From the IMG/VR virus record IMGVR_UViG_3300029922_000015, positions 62,001 through 126,000 of that record: DNA of 64,000 bases; one strand, given 5' to 3'. Positions 20,123-28,797 of this stretch are shown piece after piece (position 1 is the first letter of the stretch; each line of letters begins with the position of its first letter). Source of the stretch: a virus. The translations under genes and the position numbers were made by a program. The notes below the pieces were generated by a model that saw nothing but the letters and a program-made list of their open reading frames with translations, searched no databases and was not told the origin of the DNA.

Positions 20123-20151
20123 CATTATTCACACTTTGGGAAATTTGTCAA
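20123..20151 (-). promoter_or_regulatory. Probable promoter of the leader unit
   Basis: TTGACA, 17-bp spacer, weak -10 ATAATG, reading towards the 40-aa ORF and the attenuator. Confidence 0.5.
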
Positions 20152-20212
20152 CTACTTTTTTCAACTTTCTTTTTCGTGAGCGGCGGAACGTCTGCTTAAA
20201 CCATCTACTATC

Positions 20213-20241
20213 ATCTTATGCTTTTTTGATCGGTTTGTCAA
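20213..20241 (-). promoter_or_regulatory. Promoter ahead of a two-codon minigene
   Basis: TTGACA, 17-bp spacer, TAAGAT, 8 bases, then ATG GTT TAA at 20204-20196. Confidence 0.6.
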
Positions 20242-20459
20242 TTCTTTTTTCGATTTTCTTCAAGACGCTCGAAGGGAACGTTCTCTTCCAGAGCTATTCC
20301 ATCGCGTCCGACTCTCATAATATGACAACGCGGGCGAGAAACCTCTAAGTCAATTTCCAATGGCTTAATTTGTTTAATTAACGTTTTCTCAAAATATTCG
20401 AGTAAACGTTCCGTAATCCTAACTAATTGGATGAGTACAGCAATTTTTAATCGTCTCAT
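20238..20459 (-). CDS. Hypothetical protein
   Basis: 73 aa, basic N-terminal helix (MRRLKIAVLIQLVRITERLLEYF is split here as a description) and charged tail. It directly follows the receiver-like gene. Function unknown. Confidence 0.6.
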   Translation of the reverse strand: MRRLKIAVLIQLVRITERLLEYFEKTLIKQIKPLEIDLEVSRPRCHIMRVGRDGIALEENVPFERLEENRKKN

Positions 20460-20461
20460 GG

Positions 20462-20881
20462 TTATCCGTGGAATGCGTTGAATGTTGTATTGTAACTATC
20501 AAATAAATTCTTGATCTTCTCTGAACCGACAGGATTCATCGAGTGAACGTGAATCTCTGGAAGCTTCAAGCGATGGTGAAGACAATACTCGAAAAGGAAT
20601 TGGGCGCAGTGATAGCCAGTCTTTTCTTTGACCGAATCGTAAAACTTGTCTTCTCCTGTATAAAGAACGCGCCCACTAACATAAGCTTGATAATGCTCGT
20701 CGGCCAAATCGTGATCGAAGGAAACCTTTTCAGGAACTCCCTTATCCATGATCGTTTTACAAAAATCGTGGTAGTTCCGAACCACAAGAATATTCGTAAG
20801 GGGGAAGAACTTGTCTTCAAAGTCTCCCCACTTTACGTTCTTAGGTTCTCTAACGTCGTCAAGAAATAACTTATAAGACAT
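20462..20881 (-). CDS. Cyclic-phosphate-processing receiver-domain protein (cREC-like)
   Basis: 139 aa, one domain. LFLDDVREPKN at the N-terminus, then SFDHDLADEHY, a GYHCAQFLFEYC helix and HVHSMNPVGSEKI near the end. This series (DD, DHDL, HSMNP-G) matches the cREC family, receiver-like domains predicted to act on cyclic phosphates in RNA-repair settings. It lacks the lysine arrangement of a normal response regulator. In this window it may process RNA ends near the tRNA array; that link is inference. Confidence 0.75.
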   Translation of the reverse strand: MSYKLFLDDVREPKNVKWGDFEDKFFPLTNILVVRNYHDFCKTIMDKGVPEKVSFDHDLADEHYQAYVSGRVLYTGEDKFYDSVKEKTGYHCAQFLFEYCLHHRLKLPEIHVHSMNPVGSEKIKNLFDSYNTTFNAFHG

Positions 20882-21035
20882 CGGGTTTTTTTAATCCCTT
20901 TAAATAACTAATTAAACATTCGGCTTGCTCTTGAGATTGTTTATCTAAGTCTTCTTCAAGCATCTTATTAGGAAGCACGCTGTCAATATTCCATTGACGA
21001 TAAGCCTGAATCAGGTCTTTCTTTTTAATTTTCAC
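20871..21035 (-). CDS. Small hypothetical protein, GTG start
   Basis: 54 aa, charged and helical (KKDLIQAYRQWN). AAAGG stands 6 bases before the GTG. It overlaps the receiver gene by 11 bp. Confidence 0.6.
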   Translation of the reverse strand: MKIKKKDLIQAYRQWNIDSVLPNKMLEEDLDKQSQEQAECLISYLKGLKKPDVL

Positions 21036-21036
21036 G

Positions 21037-21348
21037 TTAAGCCTTTGGATTTCGTTTACGTTTCTTAGGAGCTTCTAATAGAGTTTTCTCGTATTGTACT
21101 TTGATATCGGTAAGCGCCGCCACTTGATCTTGAAGTTCTTTATTTTTGACAACTAGAATATCAGCCTCTCTAGATTTAGCGGCCCATTGCGCCTCTTGCC
21201 CTTTAATCCACTCGGAGGTTTTCTTATCGTCTTGAACGTAAGTTTCTATACTAGCTTTTAAATAGTTAGTGTTGCTTTCATAAACCCTACTACTTCTTAA
21301 AATAACAAATAACAAAATACCAATAATAACTAATAATACTATAATCAT
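21037..21348 (-). CDS. Membrane-anchored coiled-coil protein
   Basis: 103 aa. Residues 1-17 form one transmembrane helix (MIIVLLVIIGILLFVIL). A coiled coil follows, and a basic end (KKRKRNPKA). The plan resembles Rz/spanin-like or other anchored phage proteins, but no assignment is possible. Confidence 0.65.
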   Translation of the reverse strand: MIIVLLVIIGILLFVILRSSRVYESNTNYLKASIETYVQDDKKTSEWIKGQEAQWAAKSREADILVVKNKELQDQVAALTDIKVQYEKTLLEAPKKRKRNPKA

Positions 21349-21351
21349 AAT

Positions 21352-21555
21352 TTAAAATCCCTCAAATTCCGGTAGAGCTTCAAGCTCTTCCTCTGTCATT
21401 TCTACAACTTCCATGTTTATTTTAACTTCTCCCTCAACATCAGACAAGAAATCGTCTCGCCCAAGCCCGTCTTGGATAATATCCAACATTTCCTCGTAGC
21501 TAGTTGCTACAACGAATCCCGAACTTTCATCCAAACTAATTTTTAAAACTTTCAT
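21352..21555 (-). CDS. Small acidic protein
   Basis: 67 aa, strongly acidic C-terminus (EMTEEELEALPEFEGF). Start overlaps the previous stop. Function unknown. Confidence 0.65.
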   Translation of the reverse strand: MKVLKISLDESSGFVVATSYEEMLDIIQDGLGRDDFLSDVEGEVKINMEVVEMTEEELEALPEFEGF

Positions 21556-21722
21556 ATCTTCTTTCTTTTTACTAGCTCCATGTATGCCATAAACGCCTCC
21601 GTACAGTTATCGGCATATTCTTTAATTTCTTCTTCAGAACTTTCTTTATTTAACCAATGAATATCATAATCCATAAACCAATTACGATATACTTTTCGCA
21701 CTTCTCTTTTGGTTATATTCAT
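21552..21722 (-). CDS. Hypothetical protein
   Basis: 56 aa. The ATG at 21722 overlaps the glycosyltransferase stop as ATGA, which decides the start. Helical and charged. Function unknown. Confidence 0.65.
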   Translation of the reverse strand: MNITKREVRKVYRNWFMDYDIHWLNKESSEEEIKEYADNCTEAFMAYMELVKRKKI

Positions 21723-22795
21723 AGCTTTGCCAAAATTTGATCTGTAGTTTTCTCCCAAGTAAATTCAGTTTGAAGATTAAGGCCCGCTTCGTTGATCGGA
21801 TTCTTTTTAAATTTTTCTTCCGCTATTTCACAGGCGGTTAGAAAATCATTTTCATTCCAAGTAAAATAAGAGCCTTGATTGAAGGGTTGATTGGGATGAA
21901 AGAACACTCCATCATAAACATTGTCTTTGCCCGTAGGATCGACCAAGACAGCGTTACTTTCGTCGGCCCAAGCCTTATACCCGCTTACATTATGAATGAC
22001 AGCGTGCTTTCCTAAAGCCACGCATTGAAATTCGGGCAAACCGAACCCTTCACTTTTGGACATCCCCAAAATAATATCAATCGCATTCAGAACTTGATTG
22101 TATTCCGAGTTTGTCTTAACGAAAGGTAGGAAATTGATATTATTATAAACCTTGCCTTCTAATGCTTGAGCGATCAGCGCCTTATTTTGTTCTGGATTGA
22201 AGAAGGGGTTATAGACCGCTGCCTGAAGCATGTAATTTGGGTTGTTACCATATTTCTTAGCCCAAAGTTTCAAAACCTCAGTAGTCGATTTGCGCTTCTC
22301 CCACTTGCCAAGTAATCCAAAGGAAATAATGTTTTCAGGTACGAGTCGCTTGTTTAAGCGATGAAAATGCAGGCTATCGAATCCGAGTGGGACGTAAGTA
22401 ACGTTTTTAACACCGCTCGTTTCAAAAACTTCCTTGGCGTATGGACTGGAAACGAAAACGTTCTTTTGATTATTAAGAATGTTTACTTCGGTTTCAGTTA
22501 GGCCATCGCATTCATTGAAGGTAAATAAACTTTGCTCGTCGCTTACCTTATCTTGAGATTGACCAATATGCCAAATGCGAAAACCCTTATCTTTGGAGGA
22601 GTATCGGGCTAACGCGCGGCCAGAATTTTCCTGTAACCAAGTTGCGAATTCGGGCGATACTTTATCAAAAGCGGACAAATCGAATTGGGTGGGAAATAGA
22701 TTTACTTGGACGCCTTTATTAAAAAGGTCAAGCAAAATATTTACGGAAACATTTCCGAATGAAAGCTGATTGATTGGTGCTGAAAAATTAATCAT
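21719..22795 (-). CDS. GT-B glycosyltransferase (GT4-like)
   Basis: 358 aa. The C-terminal lobe has ISFGLLGKWEKRKSTTEVL and MSKSEGFGLPEFQCVALGKHAV, the nucleotide-sugar signature with the key glutamate in SEGFGLPEF. It diverges from the gene at 9012. Acceptor unknown: DNA base, virion or cell surface. Confidence 0.88.
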   Translation of the reverse strand: MINFSAPINQLSFGNVSVNILLDLFNKGVQVNLFPTQFDLSAFDKVSPEFATWLQENSGRALARYSSKDKGFRIWHIGQSQDKVSDEQSLFTFNECDGLTETEVNILNNQKNVFVSSPYAKEVFETSGVKNVTYVPLGFDSLHFHRLNKRLVPENIISFGLLGKWEKRKSTTEVLKLWAKKYGNNPNYMLQAAVYNPFFNPEQNKALIAQALEGKVYNNINFLPFVKTNSEYNQVLNAIDIILGMSKSEGFGLPEFQCVALGKHAVIHNVSGYKAWADESNAVLVDPTGKDNVYDGVFFHPNQPFNQGSYFTWNENDFLTACEIAEEKFKKNPINEAGLNLQTEFTWEKTTDQILAKL

Positions 22796-23045
22796 TCGAT
22801 TTATAAATAAAAATTACTCTTTGAATATCTGCGGTTTTAGCGTCTCTAATTAGAACTTCAATCGCCTTGGTAAGAACGTCTAATCGATTATCGGTATAAT
22901 ATTTGGTAAGATAAGTAACACTACTAACCACATTTCCTTCTAAATCAATTCCAGCAAATCCGATTCTTTCCATTTCAGAAAGTTTTGGCCAAATAAGAGG
23001 GGGTCTTTTAAATTTATTTTCGTTTAAAAATTGAGAGATGAGCAT
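22788..23045 (-). CDS. Hypothetical protein
   Basis: 85 aa, alpha/beta (GIDLEGNVVSSVTYLTKYY). It overlaps the glycosyltransferase start by 8 bp. No family recognised. Confidence 0.65.
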   Translation of the reverse strand: MLISQFLNENKFKRPPLIWPKLSEMERIGFAGIDLEGNVVSSVTYLTKYYTDNRLDVLTKAIEVLIRDAKTADIQRVIFIYKSND

Positions 23046-23064
23046 ATTCTATTATAGCAAAAAG

Positions 23065-23667
23065 TTACTCTTTTATCCACTGATTAAGAGTGTGATGTTT
23101 TTGTAAATAACGTTTTCCCTTGTTATACAAATTAATACATCCTTGAACCGACAAACCTAAACTCTTTGCAATATTATTAAAGGAATTCTGTGGTTTCGGC
23201 AAAAAGAATTTCATGTAAAAAATCTTAGCTAATCTTTTATCGGAATGCTTATTAAGAACGTCAAACACCAAATTAATTTCTTCGGTATAAGAAGGGTCGG
23301 GCTCGTAATAAACAACCGTGTCTAAAAAAGACTCCAAAGATTCCGACTTCATTGGCTCGAACTTTCTTAGTTTATTCGTGATGTTGAGAACGTTCTTGCA
23401 ATAAAAATCTACCTTATTCCCAAACCAAGTATTGAATTGGGATTTTTCTTTATCGTAATCCAGCACGGCTTGATACAAAAGATCGGACTTTCGCTCCATC
23501 ACGTCTTGAAAACACACGCCCGAAACCTGCAAAAGATTAGGCGCGTATTTCTTTACTATCGTGGCAAATAATCCGTTGTGTCTATTTTCCAATTCCATAA
23601 AAGCATCGGAATCGCAATCCTTTCGGATTTTTTCTATTAGGATTTCGTCGGTAAGTTCTTGAGCCAT
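23065..23667 (-). CDS. Sigma-70-like RNA polymerase sigma factor
   Basis: 200 aa. Region 2 is seen at residues 25-90 (FMELENRHNGLFATIVKKYAP ... QAVLDYDKEKSQFNTWFG), where LDYDKEKSQFNTW is typical of region 2.2-2.4. Region 4-like helix-turn-helix follows near 165-190 (NNIAKSLGLSVQGCINLYNKG). Phage sigma factors redirect host polymerase to phage promoters; the TGTAAT-N7-ATG elements here are a candidate target (inference). Confidence 0.82.
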   Translation of the reverse strand: MAQELTDEILIEKIRKDCDSDAFMELENRHNGLFATIVKKYAPNLLQVSGVCFQDVMERKSDLLYQAVLDYDKEKSQFNTWFGNKVDFYCKNVLNITNKLRKFEPMKSESLESFLDTVVYYEPDPSYTEEINLVFDVLNKHSDKRLAKIFYMKFFLPKPQNSFNNIAKSLGLSVQGCINLYNKGKRYLQKHHTLNQWIKE

Positions 23668-23673
23668 ACAATT

Positions 23674-24384
23674 TTAATGTTCTTCGTATTCTATTATTTT
23701 ATCTCTAAACTTTATTAAAGTCTTTTCTTTCGGTTTAACAGTTCTAATTCTATATTTTGCAACACTTTCAACATAAGCAGGTGTTAAATTATAAAATATA
23801 GCGATATCTACTATTCTCTTTTTTTTCTGTTCATATAAAACTCTAATTTCGTCTATAGTTTTCCAAGAAACGGTGTTTTTTTTATTTGAAGGAATTTCTT
23901 TTTCACATTCCTTTAAATGTTTTTTATAATTTTTGACATGTTCTTCTGAATGGCAATTTCTACACAATAAAATACATTTTTCCGCTTCTTCGATAACTTC
24001 TTCCCAAGGGGTATATAAATTACTCATCAATTGACTAATATTTTTATATTTATTATCTGGATTAACGTGATGAAAATCTAAAGCTTGAACGCATTTATTA
24101 TATCCACATTTACAACATTTATCTCCAAATAACTTAATTAAAAAACTTTTCCTTCTTTCTCTTTCTAGATGCGTTTTAATTTTAGTTTTGGGCGCTTTAC
24201 TTCTTTGATACTCTTGTCGTTTTTTTCTATCGCTAAAATTTTTGTCTAAATGATAAGCTACAAAATAACGAGGAAAATTTAATTCTTCGGATATTTCATT
24301 TATGGATTGATTAGGATGTTTTTTAACATAATTATCTATTATATCTTTTCTTTTATTAGCTTCTTCTATTGAAATTCTTTTCAT
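23674..24384 (-). CDS. HNH homing endonuclease
   Basis: 236 aa. HNH core at about 87-150: CCKCGYNKCVQALDFHHVNP ... CILLCRNCHSEEH. Helix-turn-helix-like ends on both sides. TGTAAT stands 7 bases upstream of the start. Inserted between the sigma gene and 24435. Confidence 0.87.
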   Translation of the reverse strand: MKRISIEEANKRKDIIDNYVKKHPNQSINEISEELNFPRYFVAYHLDKNFSDRKKRQEYQRSKAPKTKIKTHLERERRKSFLIKLFGDKCCKCGYNKCVQALDFHHVNPDNKYKNISQLMSNLYTPWEEVIEEAEKCILLCRNCHSEEHVKNYKKHLKECEKEIPSNKKNTVSWKTIDEIRVLYEQKKKRIVDIAIFYNLTPAYVESVAKYRIRTVKPKEKTLIKFRDKIIEYEEH

Positions 24385-24391
24385 AAATACT

Positions 24392-24399
24392 ATTACACC
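24392..24399 (-). promoter_or_regulatory. GGTGTAAT element of the HNH gene
   Basis: ATGGTGTAAT, 7 bases before the ATG at 24384. Confidence 0.55.
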
Positions 24400-24434
24400 A
24401 TAATTTTAAAAAAATATGGAAATTGTTATGGTAT

Positions 24435-24809
24435 TTATTGTATTTTATCAAGGTTCTTTAGCCAAAGGCTCCTTAATTCTAAAAATTGTGTGTGTTCCAT
24501 GATATCTCCGTCCGAAAACCAGAGGAAATACCAATCTTTATCCGCAAATAAACCAATCGTTCTGTTTATAAATCCAATCATCTCTCTTTTATCTTCCAAC
24601 ATAAAAGGCTCGGTTTTAATTACCGGCTGAAACTTCGGTCTTTGTGTTAAAACCGTTGTCCAATAAATGTTATGATGAAAAATCGCGCTGATATGAATAA
24701 AATACTTTGTGTCCTCTACTGTCATTCCTTTATTTTCATATACCTCCGGCTTAAACTTAGATGCTAAATTTACAGCTTCAAATAAGGGAATAACTTGGTC
24801 ATCGGTCAT
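24435..24809 (-). CDS. Hypothetical protein
   Basis: 124 aa, soluble, with aromatic-rich C-terminus (DKDWYFLWFSDGDIM). It directly follows the diphosphohydrolase-like gene. Function unknown. Confidence 0.65.
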   Translation of the reverse strand: MTDDQVIPLFEAVNLASKFKPEVYENKGMTVEDTKYFIHISAIFHHNIYWTTVLTQRPKFQPVIKTEPFMLEDKREMIGFINRTIGLFADKDWYFLWFSDGDIMEHTQFLELRSLWLKNLDKIQ

Positions 24810-25253
24810 TTAGCCTTTAAGACGATCTTCTCTATCTTTTTTAACTTCGTCCTTTACTTTTTCGTATGGTAGTTTTTGGTCATTACTATAGCCGGTTCTA
24901 ATTTCTCTTAAATCGTCTAAAGAGGAAGGAAGTTTTCCTTCATTTATCATTTCTTGAGTTTCTAATAAACAAAGAAAATTCCAGACACAGGAAATGTCAT
25001 GCCTTTCGTCTGTATCTCCGTTCAAATGTTTAAAAGCATGTCTCAATCCCGAATCTAAATAACGAGATAGCGGAATTCCTTTACGCCAATTTGCTTTAGA
25101 ATATTTTTTGGCTCCAAGTTGGAAATGTTTCGCTACTAGAGCTAGGGCTCTAGGAGGCAATAAACTATAGTCACCTTTTTCGGTATTTACATCGCGAACG
25201 GCTCCGGTTTCGAATTTTTGACGCTCTCCGCTATCTTTAATAGAATATTCCAT
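24810..25253 (-). CDS. dATP/dGTP diphosphohydrolase-like protein (MazZ/DUF5664-type)
   Basis: 147 aa. The sequence FETGAVRDV, KGDYSLLPPRAL, FQLGAKKYSKANWRKG, IPLSRYLDSGLRHAFKH and DERHDISCVWNFLCLLET matches the phage family of MazG-like dNTP diphosphohydrolases. These cut (d)NTPs to monophosphates. Relatives assist Z-genome (2-aminoadenine) phages; no PurZ is seen in this window, so a nucleotide-pool role is the safer reading. Confidence 0.82.
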   Translation of the reverse strand: MEYSIKDSGERQKFETGAVRDVNTEKGDYSLLPPRALALVAKHFQLGAKKYSKANWRKGIPLSRYLDSGLRHAFKHLNGDTDERHDISCVWNFLCLLETQEMINEGKLPSSLDDLREIRTGYSNDQKLPYEKVKDEVKKDREDRLKG

Positions 25254-25257
25254 ATTT

Positions 25258-25503
25258 TTATTTCCCGGTCGGTCTATTATTCAATCCTTTTTCGGTAAGA
25301 ATTGCGGCTAAATCATCTACGTGTAAACAATCACATATACAGGCCGCTTGGTTCTGTGCGGGAATAGCAATTGCTCCATTACAATAATCGTTTCCCGGGA
25401 TAGCATCATGCAATACTCCAAATGAAGTAATTTTTCCGTTAGAAAAATCTAACTGTACGATCTTATCCCCATTCTTAGCTTCCCGTCCATTTCTATAATG
25501 CAT
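25258..25503 (-). CDS. Hypothetical protein
   Basis: 81 aa with AACICDCLHVDDLAAIL near the end. Short proteins of this type recur in phages, but I cannot name the family. Confidence 0.65.
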   Translation of the reverse strand: MHYRNGREAKNGDKIVQLDFSNGKITSFGVLHDAIPGNDYCNGAIAIPAQNQAACICDCLHVDDLAAILTEKGLNNRPTGK

Positions 25504-25531
25504 ATTTTCCTTTGGTTTAATTATCTTTCCT

Positions 25532-26176
25532 TTAATTTTTTGCCCCCGCTAGTCTTTGGGCTTCACGATCCGCGTCTCTAAATTTCAATCCTTGTTCGTC
25601 TCCTGCGCGATAAGAAGTCAAAGAATCATTTATAGCATTATAAGAGCAAGAAACTCCACTAGCATTTGCAGCAAATGTCATGGCATTAGCTGTATTGATA
25701 TTTAAGCTTCTAGCAACCAAGAAGGAATCTTGATTTGCGCCCAAGAATACAAATTGCCAATTATATTTTTCTTGTTGAAGCTTGATCATCTCGGCTATTT
25801 GTTCTCTTCGGAATTCCTTAGAAGAATTCTCACCACCATCGGTAATAACCAAAATAAGAACTCGCGCGGGGCGTTTATTCTCTGGAAGCTTGGACAAACG
25901 TTCTCCAACGTTATTGATGGTCTTACCAAGGGCGTCGTACAAAGCCGTCCAACCACGAGGAACAAGATTTAAATTAGGAACTAACGCTAAAGGTCTATTC
26001 TCATATTCAACATCATAACGATCATCAAATTGATAAAGATTTACCAAAACTTCGTCTGTTTTTACTTTGCGTTGTTCGGAAATAAAAGTATTAAATCCTC
26101 CCTCCATATCCGTTCTAATACTAGACATAGAACCAGAACGATCCAAGACTACACTGACTAATGTTTCATTTTTCAT
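25532..26176 (-). CDS. von Willebrand factor A domain protein
   Basis: 214 aa. The metal-binding MIDAS motif DRSGSMSS is at 12-19, with a later T (GWTALYDALG) and ITDGGENSS. Phage vWA proteins of this length are usually annotated as tellurium-resistance-like or vWA-type; the partner is unknown. Confidence 0.85.
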   Translation of the reverse strand: MKNETLVSVVLDRSGSMSSIRTDMEGGFNTFISEQRKVKTDEVLVNLYQFDDRYDVEYENRPLALVPNLNLVPRGWTALYDALGKTINNVGERLSKLPENKRPARVLILVITDGGENSSKEFRREQIAEMIKLQQEKYNWQFVFLGANQDSFLVARSLNINTANAMTFAANASGVSCSYNAINDSLTSYRAGDEQGLKFRDADREAQRLAGAKN

Positions 26177-26177
26177 A

Positions 26178-26456
26178 TTAAAACTCGCAAGGTTGATTTT
26201 TATCTTTATTCTGCCATCTTAAAACACATCCATTTTGTCCAACTGTAGGGACGCAATGAACAACGTTATTTTTATCTAAAATTCTATGGGTGGTTCCCGA
26301 TCCACGGCGAATAAATAATTTTAAAGGATTATCAATTCTATAAGTTCTACCTCCAAAATCATATTCACGCCATGCCTCTGTTCTTAGGTCAAATTCATCC
26401 AAAGAAGTCTCGGGACGAACGACTACTAATTTATTATTTTCTGTTTTGGTGCTCAT
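26178..26456 (-). CDS. Hypothetical protein
   Basis: 92 aa, beta-rich (GRTYRIDNPLKLFIRRGSGTTH). Start overlaps the previous stop as ATGA. Function unknown. Confidence 0.65.
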   Translation of the reverse strand: MSTKTENNKLVVVRPETSLDEFDLRTEAWREYDFGGRTYRIDNPLKLFIRRGSGTTHRILDKNNVVHCVPTVGQNGCVLRWQNKDKNQPCEF

Positions 26457-27181
26457 TTCTTTGCTTTCTTGTCTATTCTTCCAATTAAATCCAAAGCTTT
26501 AGCTAATGGAATGTCTATCAAAGATTCCCATTCTTCCGCGCTTTTATCACTTTTAACACAGGTTTTTTTTACCGTCTCAAAATCAAGATCAGCCGCTTGC
26601 ATTGATCTTTGAAGTTGGGCGTGAACTGAAACATTGCCCGCATCGACGGGTTTTTCTTCTTGGGGAATGGGCTTACTAGAAATTTCATCGCTACCAACGA
26701 TATTAATTCCCAAGAAATTTCTGACCGCACGAACGAAGGCGCGGTTGATTGCTATGGTAGTTAAAAAGGATTTACCGAATCCGGTTGTGTTTTCGATTGT
26801 GGCATCCGCACCGTCACCAAAAATAATGGATCGATTTTCTGTCTCGAAATTAGGAATCCATTCGATATGACAGGTAGCTGAGACGGCTCGTTCGCTCGCA
26901 GGAATTACCTTGTATTCGACAGAATGGAATCCGCGCAATCGGGCTAGCTCTTTGATTCCGCCCAACAAAATAAGAAGATATTTGTCATCTACTTCGGTTA
27001 TAGATAACTCGGTTAATGGCTTTCCGTAAGTTTTTTCAATTTGCTCTTGATTTCCAACGTTAAAAACTAAAAATTCCGGTCGAATCATTTTTCGCCAGTT
27101 AATTCGGCCAAACTCATCGTAAATATATTGAACTCCATCTAGGAGTCCTAAACCGTCTCTAATGATTTCTTTTGCGGCCAT
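26453..27181 (-). CDS. Conserved phage protein, possible single-strand annealing type
   Basis: 242 aa. A pattern of LLILLGGIKELARLRGF, CHIEWIPNFETE and FLTTIAINRAFVRAVRNFLGI is common to a phage family placed near recombination genes. The A-x-N-RA-x-x-RAVR helix recalls Rad52/Sak-like annealing proteins. That link is a weak resemblance. Confidence 0.55.
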   Translation of the reverse strand: MAAKEIIRDGLGLLDGVQYIYDEFGRINWRKMIRPEFLVFNVGNQEQIEKTYGKPLTELSITEVDDKYLLILLGGIKELARLRGFHSVEYKVIPASERAVSATCHIEWIPNFETENRSIIFGDGADATIENTTGFGKSFLTTIAINRAFVRAVRNFLGINIVGSDEISSKPIPQEEKPVDAGNVSVHAQLQRSMQAADLDFETVKKTCVKSDKSAEEWESLIDIPLAKALDLIGRIDKKAKK

Positions 27182-27226
27182 ATAAACATCATACGAGTTT
27201 TTGATCGCAAAGTCAAATATAAATAA

Positions 27227-27610
27227 TTACTTTTTTAAAGTGTTCTGAACAATAATAATTAAATTTTGAATGTCTCGTTCTTTCAAATTTAAAGGATCAA
27301 CTAAAAGTTCATCGTTTTTGTATTGAGTGGCTAGTTCATTCATTATTTCGCAAATTGCCTCAACAGTAGGTTTCGATACAAGAACGTTTTGAGTATAATT
27401 ACCGAGAGGTTGGACAAGGATAAACCAATCGCCGGATTGTCTAACGATATCCTGCTTAATTAAATCCTCCAAAGCAAGGAGGATGATGGATTGGTCTAGT
27501 TCGGGATTCGAGGACACTAAAACAATGTTCTTAAAATTATCTTTGATATTGAAAGCGTTATTCCTTACAAAAAAAAGAAATAGCAGACCTTTAGCTTCAA
27601 GAATAGTCAT
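27227..27610 (-). CDS. Hypothetical protein, winged-helix-like
   Basis: 127 aa. ALEDLIKQDIVRQSGDWFIL reads like a winged-helix turn and strand, but no regulator family is recognised. Confidence 0.6.
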   Translation of the reverse strand: MTILEAKGLLFLFFVRNNAFNIKDNFKNIVLVSSNPELDQSIILLALEDLIKQDIVRQSGDWFILVQPLGNYTQNVLVSKPTVEAICEIMNELATQYKNDELLVDPLNLKERDIQNLIIIVQNTLKK

Positions 27611-27649
27611 CTATAGATTATATGAAATCTATAGGATATTGTCTACTAT

Positions 27650-28555
27650 TTAAGGATTTACCGCATTAACGAGATTGCCCCAATTTATAGGCTGATTAAT
27701 AACATACGAACCTATCGGGTTTATCGTATTAGCAACGGTATTAGGAATAACCGATTGCGGATCAATAGAAGTACCCTGACCGCCAAAGACGGCGGTATAG
27801 GGGCAAGCCACGTTATCGGCTGGTTCTGATTGAAATTCTTGCTCGAATTCCATTTCAGGAGGGGAATTGTCGTCTTCGTCGCGCAAAGCGGATAAACGAT
27901 TTTCGAAAGCCGTTCGAGATAGCAATAAGGCTTGATAGCGCAACGAACCTCTCGGTTCATTATCCATGAAACAGCTAATATGATCAATAATTGTCTCTAG
28001 GTAAGAAGGAATTCTGTCTGACGTAGGGCAATTATCCATAGCTATTACCGTATTCGCAATTAAACGATTTTGATCGCCATCAAATCCGGTTGAAGAATCC
28101 CATTGCACTTCTTCGCGAATAGGCGCGGGAACATAGGTTGGAAGCGCATCTATAGAACCCAAAATACTCCTAACTCGGGGACTGCGAAGCCGTGGAGTTT
28201 CCATAGGAGGCGACAAATTTTTATTTTCAAGGGAATCCAAGGCTATACGTTGTCTCTTAAGAGATTCCTCGATATTTTTAGGCTCAAATTTTTTTCGGAG
28301 CATGGAGAGAAAAATTTCGTTCTCTTTAACAAAAATGGAACTAACAAAATAAACGTAATTGTTACGAGTATGTTTGATAATCTGATTGAGGATAACCGCA
28401 TTGCCATCGATTAATCCAATAATGTCATCTTTTCTAGACTTCTTTATACAAAGAAATTGATGATCGGAAACTAACTTAAACAGAAAACTATCGGGCTTCT
28501 TTTCGAGCAATTGAAATCGAAAAGGTTCAATTACAAAATCTTTCATTGTCTGCAT
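27650..28555 (-). CDS. Hypothetical protein
   Basis: 301 aa, second start at 28546. N-terminal alpha/beta half, then a disordered Pro/Asn/Asp-rich C-terminus. The size suggests a structural or internal protein; unproven. Confidence 0.65.
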   Translation of the reverse strand: MQTMKDFVIEPFRFQLLEKKPDSFLFKLVSDHQFLCIKKSRKDDIIGLIDGNAVILNQIIKHTRNNYVYFVSSIFVKENEIFLSMLRKKFEPKNIEESLKRQRIALDSLENKNLSPPMETPRLRSPRVRSILGSIDALPTYVPAPIREEVQWDSSTGFDGDQNRLIANTVIAMDNCPTSDRIPSYLETIIDHISCFMDNEPRGSLRYQALLLSRTAFENRLSALRDEDDNSPPEMEFEQEFQSEPADNVACPYTAVFGGQGTSIDPQSVIPNTVANTINPIGSYVINQPINWGNLVNAVNP

Positions 28556-28583
28556 TTATACCACAGGATTAGGGATTTGTCAA

Positions 28584-28796
28584 TCATTTTCTAAGTCTGA
28601 CCATCGTGCCATTACTGATTGTGTAGTTGAGGGATAACAGTTTCCACGTTTCCCCACGATCTTCGCTCCATTCACCTTTAATGCCCGTGCCTGATTCAGA
28701 AACGCGGACTACTTCTAAATTGCGCATGAATAAAAGCTCGGGAATCTCGAATTTATCTCCGATACTCAAACAACAAAGAGGAAAAATTTTAGACAT
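28584..28796 (-). CDS. Hypothetical small beta protein
   Basis: 70 aa (GDKFEIPELLFMRNLEVV...NGTMVRLRK), compatible with an SH3-like fold. Its ATG directly abuts the T-run of the upstream terminator, leaving little room for its own promoter. Confidence 0.6.
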   Translation of the reverse strand: MSKIFPLCCLSIGDKFEIPELLFMRNLEVVRVSESGTGIKGEWSEDRGETWKLLSLNYTISNGTMVRLRK

Positions 28797-28797
28797 A

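Noticed and set aside
20462-20881. Ordinary two-component response regulator
   Set aside because: The DD-DHDL-HSMNP pattern, absence of an output domain and lack of the usual receiver lysine context fit cREC better.
28103-28414. 103-aa rightward frame
   Set aside because: Antisense to the 301-aa gene at 27650, with no start signals.
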